DNA of 64,000 nucleotides. Origin: Eubacteriales bacterium. Its GTDB lineage: Bacteria; Bacillota; Clostridia; Christensenellales; CAG-138. Of the stretch, positions 9,158 through 18,190 are shown piece after piece (the first letter of the stretch is position 1; the number at the start of each line of letters is the position of its first letter). The DNA is taken from assembly GCA_028694155.1 (NCBI GenBank), contig JAQUTY010000010.1, forward strand, positions 23,668 through 87,667, read 5' to 3'. The notes beneath the pieces are model-generated. The model saw only the letters and a program-made list of their open reading frames with translations. It made no database searches and had not been told where the DNA came from. A program made the position numbers and the translations under genes.

Positions 9158-9179
9158 GAGCTAGGCCTGCGCCTAGCCC
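9158..9179 (-). terminator. Intercistronic hairpin between BMP gene and transporter genes
   Basis: GCTAGGC / GCCTAGC (9160-9166 and 9171-9177) form a 7-base stem with a 4-base loop, followed on the minus strand by TCTTCATTATT. The T run is weak, so it probably acts as partial terminator or mRNA stabiliser, giving more binding protein than transporter. Confidence 0.5.
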
Positions 9180-9212
9180 TTCAAGGTTTTACCTATTTAG
9201 CTAAGTAATTGA

Positions 9213-10421
9213 TTATGCGTTGTAGTCAACTGTGATGGTTACTGTAGGCTCAACATCGGTTGCATCAGAGATGGCGATTTCGCCTGCAACTACCTTTGCA
9301 AACAGTGCCTCATACTCTGCAACTGTGAAGGTGCCGAGTCTCCAAGAGGTCTCTGCTGTGGGCAGACCAACGCAATTCTCGGCTGCGCCGAGCTTTGCTG
9401 TCAAGCCAGCATAGTCAGCTGTCCAGACGCCATTGTTTGACCAAAGGTCTTCCAATGCCAGAACAACGGAGTTTGCCAGGCCCTTCATGGCGGAAGTGAT
9501 GATGCAATCGGATTCTGCATACTGGTCAACGTCAACGCCGATGACCTTCTTGCCTGCTGCCGATGCTGCGCTCACTGCGCTCAGGTAGATGCCGCCGCCG
9601 CATGCGAAGACAACTTCTGTACCTGCGGTGTACCAGCCAGCCATCTTTGTTACGATATCATCGGAAGGTGAGAAACCACCGCAATACCAGTAGTTGATGG
9701 AGACTTGGTCTGCAACGCCCATCTCGGTTGCTGCCAGATCTGCGCCCTGTACGAAGCCGTAGCCATAACGTACAACTGCGGGAACTGCCATGCCGCCCAA
9801 GAAGCCCAGCTTGGTGTAGCCGTCCTTAACTGCCGCATAACCTGCGAAGAAGCCAGCCTGCTCCTCCTGATACAGAATGTTATGGGTGTTAGCTGCGGTC
9901 TCATAGGTTGAGTAGTCAGCGGTGTGCGGTTCGCCATCCAAGAGGAGGAACTGCACTTCGGGATACTGATTCTGTACTGCGTAAATCGCATCTTCGAACA
10001 GATAACCCGGGCAGACAACTACGTTTGCGCCGTTTGCGATTGCTGTGCCGATTGTCTCAACACGAGCTTCGGTGGAGTCTTCAGAGGGACGATAGTAGTC
10101 ATAACCTTCGCCCTGTACCATGCCCTTGCTCTCTGCAAAAGCAATGACGCCTTCCCATGTGCCCTGGTTGAAAGACTTGTCATCGATGTTACCAACGTCG
10201 GTAACCAATGCAATCTTCATTGCGGGTGCTTCCACGGGTGCTTCTGTGGGATCTGCGGGTGCCTCTGTGGGATCTGCAGGTGCCTCTGTGGGATCTGCGG
10301 GTGCCTCTGTGGGATCTGCAGGTGCCTCTGTGGGATCAGCTTCAACATCACTTGCCTTTTTGCAGGCGACGATGGTGAAGATCATTGCAAGAATCAAAAA
10401 CAGAGCAATGATTTTTTTCAT
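9213..10421 (-). CDS. BMP family ABC transporter substrate-binding lipoprotein
   Basis: 402 residues. The signal peptide ends in a lipobox with the lipidated cysteine at C20 (FTIVAC). Residues about 28-66 form a linker of five near-perfect DPTEAPA repeats, after which comes the BMP/PnrA-like domain (KIALVTDVGNIDDKSFNQ is the family opening). These lipoproteins bind purine nucleosides at the outer membrane face and deliver them to the permeases encoded just downstream. AGGAGG lies before the ATG. A small inverted repeat (TCCTG/CAGGA, 10446-10459) sits in the leader. The repeat linker is encoded by tandem 21-base units. Confidence 0.9.
   Translation of the reverse strand: MKKIIALFLILAMIFTIVACKKASDVEADPTEAPADPTEAPADPTEAPADPTEAPADPTEAPVEAPAMKIALVTDVGNIDDKSFNQGTWEGVIAFAESKGMVQGEGYDYYRPSEDSTEARVETIGTAIANGANVVVCPGYLFEDAIYAVQNQYPEVQFLLLDGEPHTADYSTYETAANTHNILYQEEQAGFFAGYAAVKDGYTKLGFLGGMAVPAVVRYGYGFVQGADLAATEMGVADQVSINYWYCGGFSPSDDIVTKMAGWYTAGTEVVFACGGGIYLSAVSAASAAGKKVIGVDVDQYAESDCIITSAMKGLANSVVLALEDLWSNNGVWTADYAGLTAKLGAAENCVGLPTAETSWRLGTFTVAEYEALFAKVVAGEIAISDATDVEPTVTITVDYNA
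10235..10338. repeat. Tandem 21-base repeats encoding the BMP lipoprotein linker
   Basis: About five copies of a 21-base unit (plus strand TGTGGGATCTGCGGGTGCCTC) alternate between two nearly identical versions (GCGGGT and GCAGGT). They encode the DPTEAPA linker in frame, so copy-number change would alter only linker length. Confidence 0.9.
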
Positions 10422-10486
10422 GTTTGAATAACCTCCTAAATTTTTTCCTGAATGCAGGATTTTTTTGCACGATTCCGTACATTCGC

Positions 10487-10492
10487 ATTATA
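10487..10492 (-). promoter_or_regulatory. Probable -10 element of the BMP/transporter operon
   Basis: A perfect TATAAT on the minus strand lies 66 bases upstream of the BMP start. The region 17 bases further upstream is T-rich (TTTCTT) with no good -35 match, so the call rests mainly on the -10. Confidence 0.45.
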
Positions 10493-10627
10493 GCAGATAT
10501 GTTTCAAGAAAGAAAGACTAAATTTTGTTTTTTTCAATTTTTTTTTAGAAATAGTATATCATTCTTGCATAAACTTACATTTCGCCCCTATGTTTGCAAA
10601 AAGTTTTCCTTGTATGTTGCTATTTCA

Positions 10628-10636
10628 TGGTATACT
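10628..10636 (+). promoter_or_regulatory. Possible extended -10 promoter of the DUF5685 operon
   Basis: TGG followed by TATACT at 10631-10636 makes an extended -10. It stands only 15 bases before the ATG at 10652, so a transcript from it would begin at the GAGG ribosome site. An alternative is that the real promoter lies further upstream in the AT-rich stretch 10500-10620. Confidence 0.35.
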
Positions 10637-10651
10637 GAGACGAGGTAAAAT

Positions 10652-11491
10652 ATGTTTGGTTATGTGCGTCCAATGGATTGCGAGCTAAAGGTTAAGGATC
10701 AGACGACATACAGAGCTGCCTATTGCGGGCTGTGCAAGGTCATCAAGCATCGGCATGGTCGCTTTGCTTCGCTCTTTCTCACATATGATTGTACCTTTTT
10801 GTCCCTGTTGCTGCTTGCACTAAAGCCCGATTCGCCGCACTGCTCAAAATGTCACTGCCTGCATCGCTGCAATCAGTCGCACAAGCTGAGCATGGATTCC
10901 ACCCCTGCCATCGAATATGCCGCAGACGTCAACGTACTGCTTTCCTATTATAAGTGTCGTGATGATTGGCAGGATGAGAAGCGACTCTCAAAGAGATTTT
11001 GTGCCGCCATGCTCAAGCCTAAGGTTGGGCGTATCAAGCTGGCTCAATCTAGGCTGGCAGCTGCTATGGAAAAGCAAATGGGCGAATTGTCCGAGCTTGA
11101 GCGTGAAGGCTGCACGGATTCCGACAAGGTTGCAGACAAGTTTGCCAATCTTTTGTGCGCCATCGGTGATAATGCCCCCAACGTTACAAAGGGCGACAAG
11201 GTGGCTCTACACTGGCTGATGTACAATCTTGGCAGATGGATATACCTAATTGATGCCGCCGATGACATGGATAACGACAAAAACAAGGGTCGATACAATC
11301 CCTTCATTTTGGCAGGCAGAAGCAAAGAGGATACAGCATATACTCTCTATCAATCGCTAAATGAGGCGAAAAATGCGCTGAATGTATTGAATTTAGCACG
11401 ATATGGGGATATACTTGATAACATCATCACTCTGGGCTGCGTTCAAAAGACGCGCTCGGTTCTAAAGGAGAAACAGGATGAATCCCTATAA
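10652..11491 (+). CDS. DUF5685 family protein
   Basis: 279 residues. It opens with MFGYVRP and a short Cys-containing segment (AYCGLCKVIKHRHG), both typical of DUF5685, and has a second Cys cluster near residues 69-78 (CSKCHCLHRC) that could bind a metal. The rest is predicted helical and soluble. Function is unknown. It starts a three-gene plus-strand group with a J-domain protein and a small membrane protein, an arrangement I recall from other Clostridia. The stop lies 14 bases inside the next gene. A four-helix metalloprotein is possible but not demonstrable from the sequence. Confidence 0.8.
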   Translation: MFGYVRPMDCELKVKDQTTYRAAYCGLCKVIKHRHGRFASLFLTYDCTFLSLLLLALKPDSPHCSKCHCLHRCNQSHKLSMDSTPAIEYAADVNVLLSYYKCRDDWQDEKRLSKRFCAAMLKPKVGRIKLAQSRLAAAMEKQMGELSELEREGCTDSDKVADKFANLLCAIGDNAPNVTKGDKVALHWLMYNLGRWIYLIDAADDMDNDKNKGRYNPFILAGRSKEDTAYTLYQSLNEAKNALNVLNLARYGDILDNIITLGCVQKTRSVLKEKQDESL

Positions 11492-12059
11492 GGTCTTGGG
11501 CGTAAGCGAAAATGCTTCGCAGGAGGAGATCAGGCGCGCCTACTTGGAGCTGGTCAAAAAATACCACCCCGACAAGTATGTGGACAACCCGTTGAAGGAT
11601 CTAGCAAACGAAAAGCTAAAGGAGGTCAATCAAGCCTACGATATGCTTCAGAAAAAGCAGGGCTCGTCGGGCTATTCCTCCTCTTCATCGCAAAGCACAT
11701 ATTCGGGTCAGTATGCCGCTGATTTGCAGCGTGCCAGAAACTATATCAATCAAAACAATCTCAATGCGGCAAAGGGCGTTTTGGACAGCATTCCGCTGCA
11801 CGATGCCGAGTGGAACTATCTGTACGGCATACTGTATCTGCGCTGGGGCTGGTATGATAAGGCTCGCCAGCACATCACCGCCGCCTATGAAGCCGATCCT
11901 GGCAACGAGGAGTATCGCAGGGCGTATTCAACGGTGCAGTCCAACACCCGACCCTTTTCATCGGGCGGGCAGAACGGCGAGGGCGGACAGGGCTGCGATA
12001 TGTGCAGCGTTTGCTCAACTTTAATGTGTATGAACATGTGCTGTAACTGCTGCAGGTGA
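11478..12059 (+). CDS. J-domain (DnaJ-like) protein
   Basis: 193 residues. An N-terminal J domain covers residues 1-62 with the diagnostic H30-P-D32 loop (KKYHPDKY), which stimulates the ATPase of DnaK-type Hsp70. A Ser-rich linker follows, then a helical stretch of about 80 residues resembling TPR repeats (RARNYINQNNLNAAKGVL). The last 20 residues are Cys-rich with eight cysteines. There is no Gly/Phe region or zinc finger, so it is a class C co-chaperone and not DnaJ itself. It overlaps the DUF5685 gene by 14 bases. The Cys-rich tail may bind metal or be acylated, which is inference. Confidence 0.85.
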   Translation: MNPYKVLGVSENASQEEIRRAYLELVKKYHPDKYVDNPLKDLANEKLKEVNQAYDMLQKKQGSSGYSSSSSQSTYSGQYAADLQRARNYINQNNLNAAKGVLDSIPLHDAEWNYLYGILYLRWGWYDKARQHITAAYEADPGNEEYRRAYSTVQSNTRPFSSGGQNGEGGQGCDMCSVCSTLMCMNMCCNCCR

Positions 12060-12063
12060 CAGA

Positions 12064-12591
12064 ATGAGGCTGAAAACTTCAAAAAAAATTGCATTATCGG
12101 GCATGGTCGTGGCACTTAACACGGTGTTTTTGTATGCCTCCGAAACGATTCCCTTCACTCAGTTTATTTTTGCTTTTTTGTCATCGTTATTTGTTTATGT
12201 GCTGGTGTCGGAAGGTCTGTTTGTTTTCTCATGGCTTTCCTTCCTAGCTACCGCACTACTGACCTTTCTCATTTTGCCCTCACGCACAAGCTGGTTTTTC
12301 TATGTTGGGCTCATCGGACACTTTGGCATTGTTCGACAGTTCCTGTGCGACAAGGTGAATACAGGTTGGGTTCGCAGTATTCTGCTGGTTCTGTACTGCA
12401 ACATTGGCTGTGCGCTCGCCTCCTTCATTCTTTTTAAGGTTGCAGGCGTGAATATTTTGACCCTGCTGCCAAACATCAATATAATTCTGTTGGTGATTGT
12501 GGCTGAGATATGCTTCTTCCTGTTGGACATCATCTATAATATTTGCACTAAATTCTATAATCGACGTTTGCGCAAATGGTTGGTCGTATAG
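12064..12591 (+). CDS. Small integral membrane protein, ECF S-component-like
   Basis: 175 residues with about five hydrophobic helices and a basic C-terminal end. The opening KKIALSGMVVALNTVFLY resembles the first helix of S components of energy-coupling-factor transporters, but no substrate-binding signature is visible and no ECF ATPase is nearby. It begins five bases after the J-domain stop, so it is part of that operon. I do not recognise the family with certainty; uncharacterised conserved membrane protein is the safe name. Confidence 0.6.
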   Translation: MRLKTSKKIALSGMVVALNTVFLYASETIPFTQFIFAFLSSLFVYVLVSEGLFVFSWLSFLATALLTFLILPSRTSWFFYVGLIGHFGIVRQFLCDKVNTGWVRSILLVLYCNIGCALASFILFKVAGVNILTLLPNINIILLVIVAEICFFLLDIIYNICTKFYNRRLRKWLVV

Positions 12592-12620
12592 CTTTGTGAT
12601 TCTCATGGCACAATAAGTGC

Positions 12621-14996
12621 ATGAGCTGCAAGCGTGTACTGCGTTTTTATAAAAGTCGAACTCGCCGCCAAAGAAGACGGCGTTTTTTCTTGTGCGCCCT
12701 ACTTGCCATTCTCCTGCCGCTTGGTGCTGCCGCACTATTTATCGCATCTCGTGAGGCATGGCATATGCTCGACACCACAAAGATTACCGCTACACAACAA
12801 TCAACGCTGGTATTTGACAAGGACGGAAAAGAAGTCTCATGCCTATACTCGACAGAAAACCGCATTGACATCGACATTTCTGTCCTGCCCGATTACGTCA
12901 TCAACGCCTTCTTGGCGGCGGAGGACGCACGTTTTTACTCGCATCAAGGCTTTGACTTGATTAGGATTTGCGGTGCGGCTCTGAATGATATTAAGGCGAA
13001 CGCCTACGTTGAAGGTGCATCTACTATAACTCAACAGTTGATAAAGCTATCCCATCTGTCTAATGAAAAAGAGCTGACACGCAAGTTAGACGAAGCAATC
13101 CTCGCCTATCAGCTTGAAAACATCTATTCAAAGCAGGAGATATTGGAGCTGTATCTAAACTACGTTTACTTTGGCGCAGGCTGCTACGGCATTGGGGCGG
13201 CTGCTAGGACTTATTTCGGGGTGAGCGCATCTGAGCTGACGCTCAGTCAAAGCGCACTTTTGGCGGGCGTGCTTAAGTCTCCCTCAAGATTTGCGCCGCA
13301 TCTGCGGCCGGACGCCTCTGTGGGCAGGCGTGGAGTTATTCTCGACCTCATGGCAAGCTATGAGATGATAACTCAAGCTCAAGCAAATGCTGCAAAGTCT
13401 GAACCGCTTGTTCTTGCCGACAACGTGACAAACGGACAAAGGGGCTATTATGTAGACCTCGCCTTGACGCAAGCGTGTGAATATCTGCAGATCGACATGG
13501 ACGAGCTTTTGACGGGCGGTTATCGCATTTCCACGATGATGGACAGCTCACTTCAATCAGTATGTACTGAAGTATTCGCAGTTGATGCATACTTTCCCGT
13601 GTTCAACGGGCAGAGCGCACAGGGTGCCATCGTCATTGTAGATGCTAAGACGGGGGGAGTGAGCGCACTTATGGGTGGACGTGACAGCGATACTGCGCTG
13701 GCATTTGACCGAGCAGTGAACATAAGACGGCAACCCGGTTCTGCAATCAAACCCGTTTTGGTGTACGCCCCCGCACTTGAAAACGGCTATACAGCCGCAA
13801 CCATGCTTTTGGATGAGCAGACAATATTTGACGATTACATACCCAAAAATGCAAGCGGACGTTACTCCGGCTGGGTCACGATGCGAACAGCGGTCACAAA
13901 ATCGCTCAACATTCCTGCTGTCACGGTTTTTTCCGACTTGGGTGCCAGTAAGTGTAAGGCATTTGCAACGCAGTTAGGTCTGACCTTTCACGAGCACGAC
14001 ACACGCCTTGCGCTCTCGCTTGGCGGTTTTACCTACGGAGTGTCGCCCATGCAGTTGGCAGGAGCGTACTCGACCTTTGCAAGCGGCGGAATATATCGTG
14101 AGCCGTACGTTATATCCACAATTACTGATTCAAGCGGACACATACTATACCAGCATCAATCCGAACAAACTCGTGTGATGAAGGAAGGAAATGCCTTTAT
14201 TTTGACAAGTATGCTGCAAAGCGTTGTTACCGATGGCACTGCCACACGGCTCAGCGACCTTGGAATCGGTCTTGCCGCAAAAACAGGCACGGTGGGTAAC
14301 AGCATGGGTAATCGTGATATTTGGCTTGCCGCCTACAACCCCGAATATGCGGCTGTTGTGTGGATGGGCTTTGATGATGACAGCGATGGCAGGATGCTCC
14401 CTGCGGATTCGGGTGGCGGAACTTATCCGGCAGAAATGCTGCATGAAGTGTTTTCAAAGATATACAGCAACAGAACTGCGCCGTCCTTTATTATACCAAA
14501 CGATGTCGTGTCCGTCAGTCTTGATTCGCACACGCTCAAAAGCGACTATGTGGCGGTGCTTGCAAGTGAGCTGACGCCTCTTGAACAAACGAGCAACGAA
14601 TACTTTTTGAGAGGTACAGAGCCTACGGAGATGTCGTCATATTGGGCTGTTCCCGACCCTCCCACCGACATATTGGCAGTTAAAAGCGAAAGCACCGTTA
14701 CTATCAGCTTCACCCCTCTTGCGCCATATATTGAGTACAGGCTTTACCGAGAGGATTCAAGTGGCTATACGGTGCTGCTGGGAACGTTCGTGGGCAGCTT
14801 GCTTAAACACAGCTACGTTGACGATGTTTGGGGACTTGTGGGCGCATACAGGTATTACGTTGTGCCTGCGCACCCCGAACTGACCATTGGAGATGTTCAG
14901 GTTGTTGGAAATTCAACACAGAAGCTGGCGGTATGGTTATTTAGCGATACCTTTGGCACAGACTTTACAAGCATTGGGCAGGATGATTCCCCCTGA
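12621..14996 (+). CDS. Class A penicillin-binding protein (PBP1A-like)
   Basis: 791 residues. A short basic cytoplasmic N-terminus and one membrane helix (about 24-45) are followed by a GT51 glycosyltransferase domain with E101 in EDARFYSHQGFD and the GASTITQQL motif near residue 135. A transpeptidase domain follows with S374-A-I-K377, S428-L-N430 and K554-T-G-T. The last 100 residues look like a fibronectin type III fold (PPTDILAVKSESTVTISF). It polymerises lipid II and cross-links peptidoglycan at the outer face of the membrane. No good ribosome site precedes the ATG. It is probably expressed with the upstream group, 29 bases away. Confidence 0.92.
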   Translation: MSCKRVLRFYKSRTRRQRRRRFFLCALLAILLPLGAAALFIASREAWHMLDTTKITATQQSTLVFDKDGKEVSCLYSTENRIDIDISVLPDYVINAFLAAEDARFYSHQGFDLIRICGAALNDIKANAYVEGASTITQQLIKLSHLSNEKELTRKLDEAILAYQLENIYSKQEILELYLNYVYFGAGCYGIGAAARTYFGVSASELTLSQSALLAGVLKSPSRFAPHLRPDASVGRRGVILDLMASYEMITQAQANAAKSEPLVLADNVTNGQRGYYVDLALTQACEYLQIDMDELLTGGYRISTMMDSSLQSVCTEVFAVDAYFPVFNGQSAQGAIVIVDAKTGGVSALMGGRDSDTALAFDRAVNIRRQPGSAIKPVLVYAPALENGYTAATMLLDEQTIFDDYIPKNASGRYSGWVTMRTAVTKSLNIPAVTVFSDLGASKCKAFATQLGLTFHEHDTRLALSLGGFTYGVSPMQLAGAYSTFASGGIYREPYVISTITDSSGHILYQHQSEQTRVMKEGNAFILTSMLQSVVTDGTATRLSDLGIGLAAKTGTVGNSMGNRDIWLAAYNPEYAAVVWMGFDDDSDGRMLPADSGGGTYPAEMLHEVFSKIYSNRTAPSFIIPNDVVSVSLDSHTLKSDYVAVLASELTPLEQTSNEYFLRGTEPTEMSSYWAVPDPPTDILAVKSESTVTISFTPLAPYIEYRLYREDSSGYTVLLGTFVGSLLKHSYVDDVWGLVGAYRYYVVPAHPELTIGDVQVVGNSTQKLAVWLFSDTFGTDFTSIGQDDSP

Positions 14997-15014
14997 CAAT
15001 GCACATTCTTTCAA

Positions 15015-15806
15015 TCAATCCTCGTTCTTTGGCAGATAGGTCACATATGAATAGGTGCTGTATCGTGCGGTCATTTCCTCAAGATAGCTTTGAGCACGAG
15101 CGCAAAGCTCCGCCTGCGCATCCTTTGGCGGCAGCTCATAGTTGGGATACATGGGCTTTGAAATATAGACGGTTCTGCGTGGAGCCTTTCTCCATTTAAG
15201 CAATCCCCTGTGTTTTTGATAGGTTGTTGCCATCACCACCATGGGGCAATCCCAGTTGACCGGATAGCGAAACGAAACCTTGTTCAAGGGACGCACACCA
15301 GTATAATAAGGCCAAATATGCGCTTCGGGAAAGATTCCTATGCAGCCTCCGCCTTTGCAGGTGGTCTTGATGGCGGTGAGAAATTCGGGCATACCCTTTA
15401 TCCCTGTGGGAATTGGAATGGCTCCGAGCATGGCAGTTAACCACGAAAAGCCCCTAAGCGATACGGCGTCAGCATTGGCTATGGTATAGGCACGCTTGGG
15501 CCACGCTACAATAGGCGGCAGGTACACGTCCGAATAATGCGTGTGATTGCCGTAAATGCAATATCCGCCCTTTAATCTGCGAATATTCTTTTTGTTTTTG
15601 AACCTCATGCTATATATGAAATGGCAAATGAACCGAATCGCAGGGCTTGCAATCAGATAGTAGAGCGCAGATGATGCCACCTTCCATAAGCGTGACCTGC
15701 TCATGAAAGGATAGCTGTCGTCTATGACCTTTGTTTCAATATGGTTTCCCGCAAAATCATCGTTTATGGGGTCTGAATAGTAAACAACCTTATTTGCGTT
15801 TTGCAT
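15015..15806 (-). CDS. 1-acylglycerol-3-phosphate acyltransferase family protein
   Basis: 263 residues from the ATG at 15806, chosen because AAAGGA is correctly spaced before it; a Met three codons upstream sits directly on that ribosome site. The PlsC-type block I is NHTHYSD (H-x4-D) near residue 90 and block III is GIFPEAH. These enzymes transfer acyl groups to lysophospholipids at the membrane. The gene overlaps the end of the glycosyltransferase gene by 17 bases, so the pair is coupled; a shared role in membrane glycolipid or lipid-anchor synthesis is likely but inferred. Confidence 0.82.
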   Translation of the reverse strand: MQNANKVVYYSDPINDDFAGNHIETKVIDDSYPFMSRSRLWKVASSALYYLIASPAIRFICHFIYSMRFKNKKNIRRLKGGYCIYGNHTHYSDVYLPPIVAWPKRAYTIANADAVSLRGFSWLTAMLGAIPIPTGIKGMPEFLTAIKTTCKGGGCIGIFPEAHIWPYYTGVRPLNKVSFRYPVNWDCPMVVMATTYQKHRGLLKWRKAPRRTVYISKPMYPNYELPPKDAQAELCARAQSYLEEMTARYSTYSYVTYLPKNED

Positions 15807-16932
15807 CAATGACATCCTTTAGCATCTGTTCCATTTTATTCATGCACAAATCAAAATCAAACTGCTTGGCATAATCGCAGTAATTTTCGCTGCACTCCGC
15901 CTTTTCTTTGGGGTGGGTTATCCAATAGTCGATCTTTGCCGCCAAATTTCTGCTGTCGTTGCAGCGAAAATGGTTGCGATTATCAAGTGCGAAAAATCGT
16001 GTTGCGCTGCGTTTGGAATTGGAAATAACAGGCACGAGTCCGCAGGAAATCGCCTCCAGACAGGATATTGCCTCTATTTCTATCTCGGCAGGATGCACAT
16101 ATAAATCAGAATAGTTTATTACGTCAATCATTTCCTCACGAGAGTAAAAACTAAATATAGGCTGATTCTTCAGATTCTGTTGGGCATACTTTTGCAATGC
16201 CTCCTTTTGAGGCCCGCTGCCTGCGAAAATGAGCTGTATTTTGTCGGCATACTTGCTCTTTTTCACGCCGTCTATCAAGACCTTGTGCGACTTCTCCTTG
16301 CTGTATCTTCCCGTGAACAGAATTACAAACCTGTCCTTTAGCGCATCGGGCTTCTCCACGTCCCTATGAACAAACGACTTGTTGACGCCGTTTGAAATCA
16401 CCCTATGCTCAAGGGGCTTGCCAATTACATTGAGAAAAACATCGCATATAAACTGCGTTGGAAAATGTATGCAGTCAACATAGCGATACACATAGTGATA
16501 GAAAATCTTATATACCCTGCGGTTGATACGCTTGGCATTCATCAAAAAAATGTGGTTGGTGAAGTTTTCCGCTTGGCAATGGAAGCCTGCGGTTATGGGT
16601 ATTCCCATCTCCCGTGCTATTGAAATAGCCTTTATCGAAAGGAAGAATGGTGTAATGATGTGCATTACGTCCATGCCCTCAAGAGCTTCTCTTAGCGTAG
16701 TCTCATCACGCTTGGCAAGCGTCACGCCGTTCTTTTTGACATAATCATTGAGAACGCCAAAATTGATTGTGGGAACGACATAATACCCCTCCTCACCCTT
16801 TCGAGCCTCGTCAGGGCAGACCACCCTAACCTCATGCTCCTTTGCTTTGAGCGAGCGAATGAGATTCATGGCGGCTATTGTTGTGCCGTTATTCTCCTCC
16901 CCCAGTACATCACAAACAACTACAACCTTCAT
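15790..16932 (-). CDS. Glycosyltransferase family 4, diacylglycerol glycosyltransferase-like
   Basis: 380 residues, GT-B fold. The N-terminal half starts MKVVVVCDVLGEENNGT with the acceptor-side glycine loop; the C-terminal half has the nucleotide-sugar region (RFVILFTGRYSKEKSHKVLI) and an E-x7-E motif in IEIEAISCLEAISCG. Lipid glucosyltransferases that act on diacylglycerol show this layout, and the coupled acyltransferase gene agrees with a lipid substrate. No membrane helix is seen, so it would be a peripheral cytoplasmic protein. AGGGGG precedes the ATG. Donor and acceptor are not determined by the sequence. Confidence 0.82.
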   Translation of the reverse strand: MKVVVVCDVLGEENNGTTIAAMNLIRSLKAKEHEVRVVCPDEARKGEEGYYVVPTINFGVLNDYVKKNGVTLAKRDETTLREALEGMDVMHIITPFFLSIKAISIAREMGIPITAGFHCQAENFTNHIFLMNAKRINRRVYKIFYHYVYRYVDCIHFPTQFICDVFLNVIGKPLEHRVISNGVNKSFVHRDVEKPDALKDRFVILFTGRYSKEKSHKVLIDGVKKSKYADKIQLIFAGSGPQKEALQKYAQQNLKNQPIFSFYSREEMIDVINYSDLYVHPAEIEIEAISCLEAISCGLVPVISNSKRSATRFFALDNRNHFRCNDSRNLAAKIDYWITHPKEKAECSENYCDYAKQFDFDLCMNKMEQMLKDVIDAKRK

Positions 16933-16962
16933 AACTTCCCCCTAGCGATAATGTCGGCAAGT

Positions 16963-16991
16963 AGTGTAGCATTTTATATGCGTTTTGTCAA
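16963..16991 (-). promoter_or_regulatory. SigA-type promoter of the glycosyltransferase-acyltransferase operon
   Basis: TTGACA (16991-16986), 17-base spacer, TACACT (16968-16963) on the minus strand. The -35 overlaps the stop codon of the upstream aminotransferase gene, so this pair has its own promoter at the end of the fermentation operon. Confidence 0.65.
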
Positions 16992-18190
16992 ACCTTGTCG
17001 GAACCGTCAGGCGCATTGGCAATAAGCTGCTCAAACAGAGGCAACGCTCGCTCAATGGTGTCGGGATTGACACAGTAGGACGTTCTAAAATGTGTCGGGC
17101 ATCCGAAATCATCGCCCGGAACAATCAGAACGTTCAGCTTCTTGGCACAGGCGCAAAACTCCTTCGCCGTTCCCCACGGAGCACGAACGAACAGATAGAA
17201 TGCTCCATCGGGATATACGCAATCGTAACCCATATTGGTGAGTCCCTCGTATAACAGCTTGCGATTGTGTGCGTAAACCGCCAGATTTGCAGGAACATCG
17301 GCACATCTTGCAATGACCTTCTGCATTATTGCAGGCGCACAAACATAGCCCATTGCACGAGCTGCACCGGCGGTTGCCCAACAGACCTCATCGAAATCGT
17401 GCATCGTGTCGGGGACGCACATGTATCCGATACGATCGCCGGGCAGAGACAAGGTTTTGCTGTAAGAATAGCACACGATTGTGTCCTCATAATAATCGGG
17501 CACGAACGCAACCTCGATATTATCATACACAAGCTCACGATATGGCTCATCAGAAATGATGTAGATTGTGTGACCGTACTCCTTGGACTTCGCCCTCAGT
17601 AGATCGCCAAGTCGCATGAGCACGTCTTTTTTGTATACGGCTCCGGTGGGGTTGTTGGGTGTGTTTACTATCACTCCCTGTGTATGCGGCGAAATTGCTT
17701 TTTCCAGCGCATCGAAATTTATCTGAAAATCGTCCGTATCGGCAGGAACGACCTTCAAAATTGCTCCTGCGCTCTCCACATAGCAGCGATACTCAGGAAA
17801 ATACGGGGCAAATACGATAAATTCCGTCTCATGGTCTATGCACAGTCCCTTGAGACTTGCCATGACAGCGGCTGCGGCACCGCAGGTAATGTAGATATTT
17901 CTGCGTGAAAACTTGCGTCCCAGCAGCTTTGACAGATGCTTTGCAACCGCATCACGGGCTTCATCGCAGCCCACTGCCGGAGTGTATCCATGCGTTTTTA
18001 GCGGAGGTTCGTTGAGCACCTCCACAAAGGCATCGCCAACAGCATCGGGTGGCGGAACCGAAGGGTTTCCGATGGAGAAGTCAAATACGTTCTCCTTGCC
18101 CACAACTGCCGCCTGTGCCAGTCCATACTCGAACAGTTCACGCATCTGAGACTTGTTCTTGCCAAGCTCAAGCATTTTTTGACAGATCAT
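16988..18190 (-). CDS. Pyridoxal-phosphate aminotransferase, fold type I
   Basis: 400 residues. The PLP lysine is K245 in SYSKTLSLPGDR; the cofactor-binding region includes NTPNNPTGAV (N180) and ISDEPYREL (D214, Y217), and the substrate carboxylate arginine lies in the C-terminal FRTSYCV. This is the aspartate/aromatic aminotransferase superfamily. The start overlaps the iorB stop by four bases (ATGA). As the last gene of buk-ptb-iorA-iorB it probably supplies the 2-oxoacid by transaminating an aromatic or branched-chain amino acid. Which amino acid cannot be read from the motifs. Confidence 0.88.
   Translation of the reverse strand: MICQKMLELGKNKSQMRELFEYGLAQAAVVGKENVFDFSIGNPSVPPPDAVGDAFVEVLNEPPLKTHGYTPAVGCDEARDAVAKHLSKLLGRKFSRRNIYITCGAAAAVMASLKGLCIDHETEFIVFAPYFPEYRCYVESAGAILKVVPADTDDFQINFDALEKAISPHTQGVIVNTPNNPTGAVYKKDVLMRLGDLLRAKSKEYGHTIYIISDEPYRELVYDNIEVAFVPDYYEDTIVCYSYSKTLSLPGDRIGYMCVPDTMHDFDEVCWATAGAARAMGYVCAPAIMQKVIARCADVPANLAVYAHNRKLLYEGLTNMGYDCVYPDGAFYLFVRAPWGTAKEFCACAKKLNVLIVPGDDFGCPTHFRTSYCVNPDTIERALPLFEQLIANAPDGSDKV

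Noticed and set aside
12280..12735. Minus-strand frame of 151 codons
   Set aside because: It is antisense to the small membrane protein and the start of the PBP gene; codons and composition fit a shadow frame.
17267..17602. Plus-strand frames of 76-111 codons opposite the aminotransferase gene
   Set aside because: Shadows of a gene with clear PLP motifs; His/Arg/Cys-rich translations without features.
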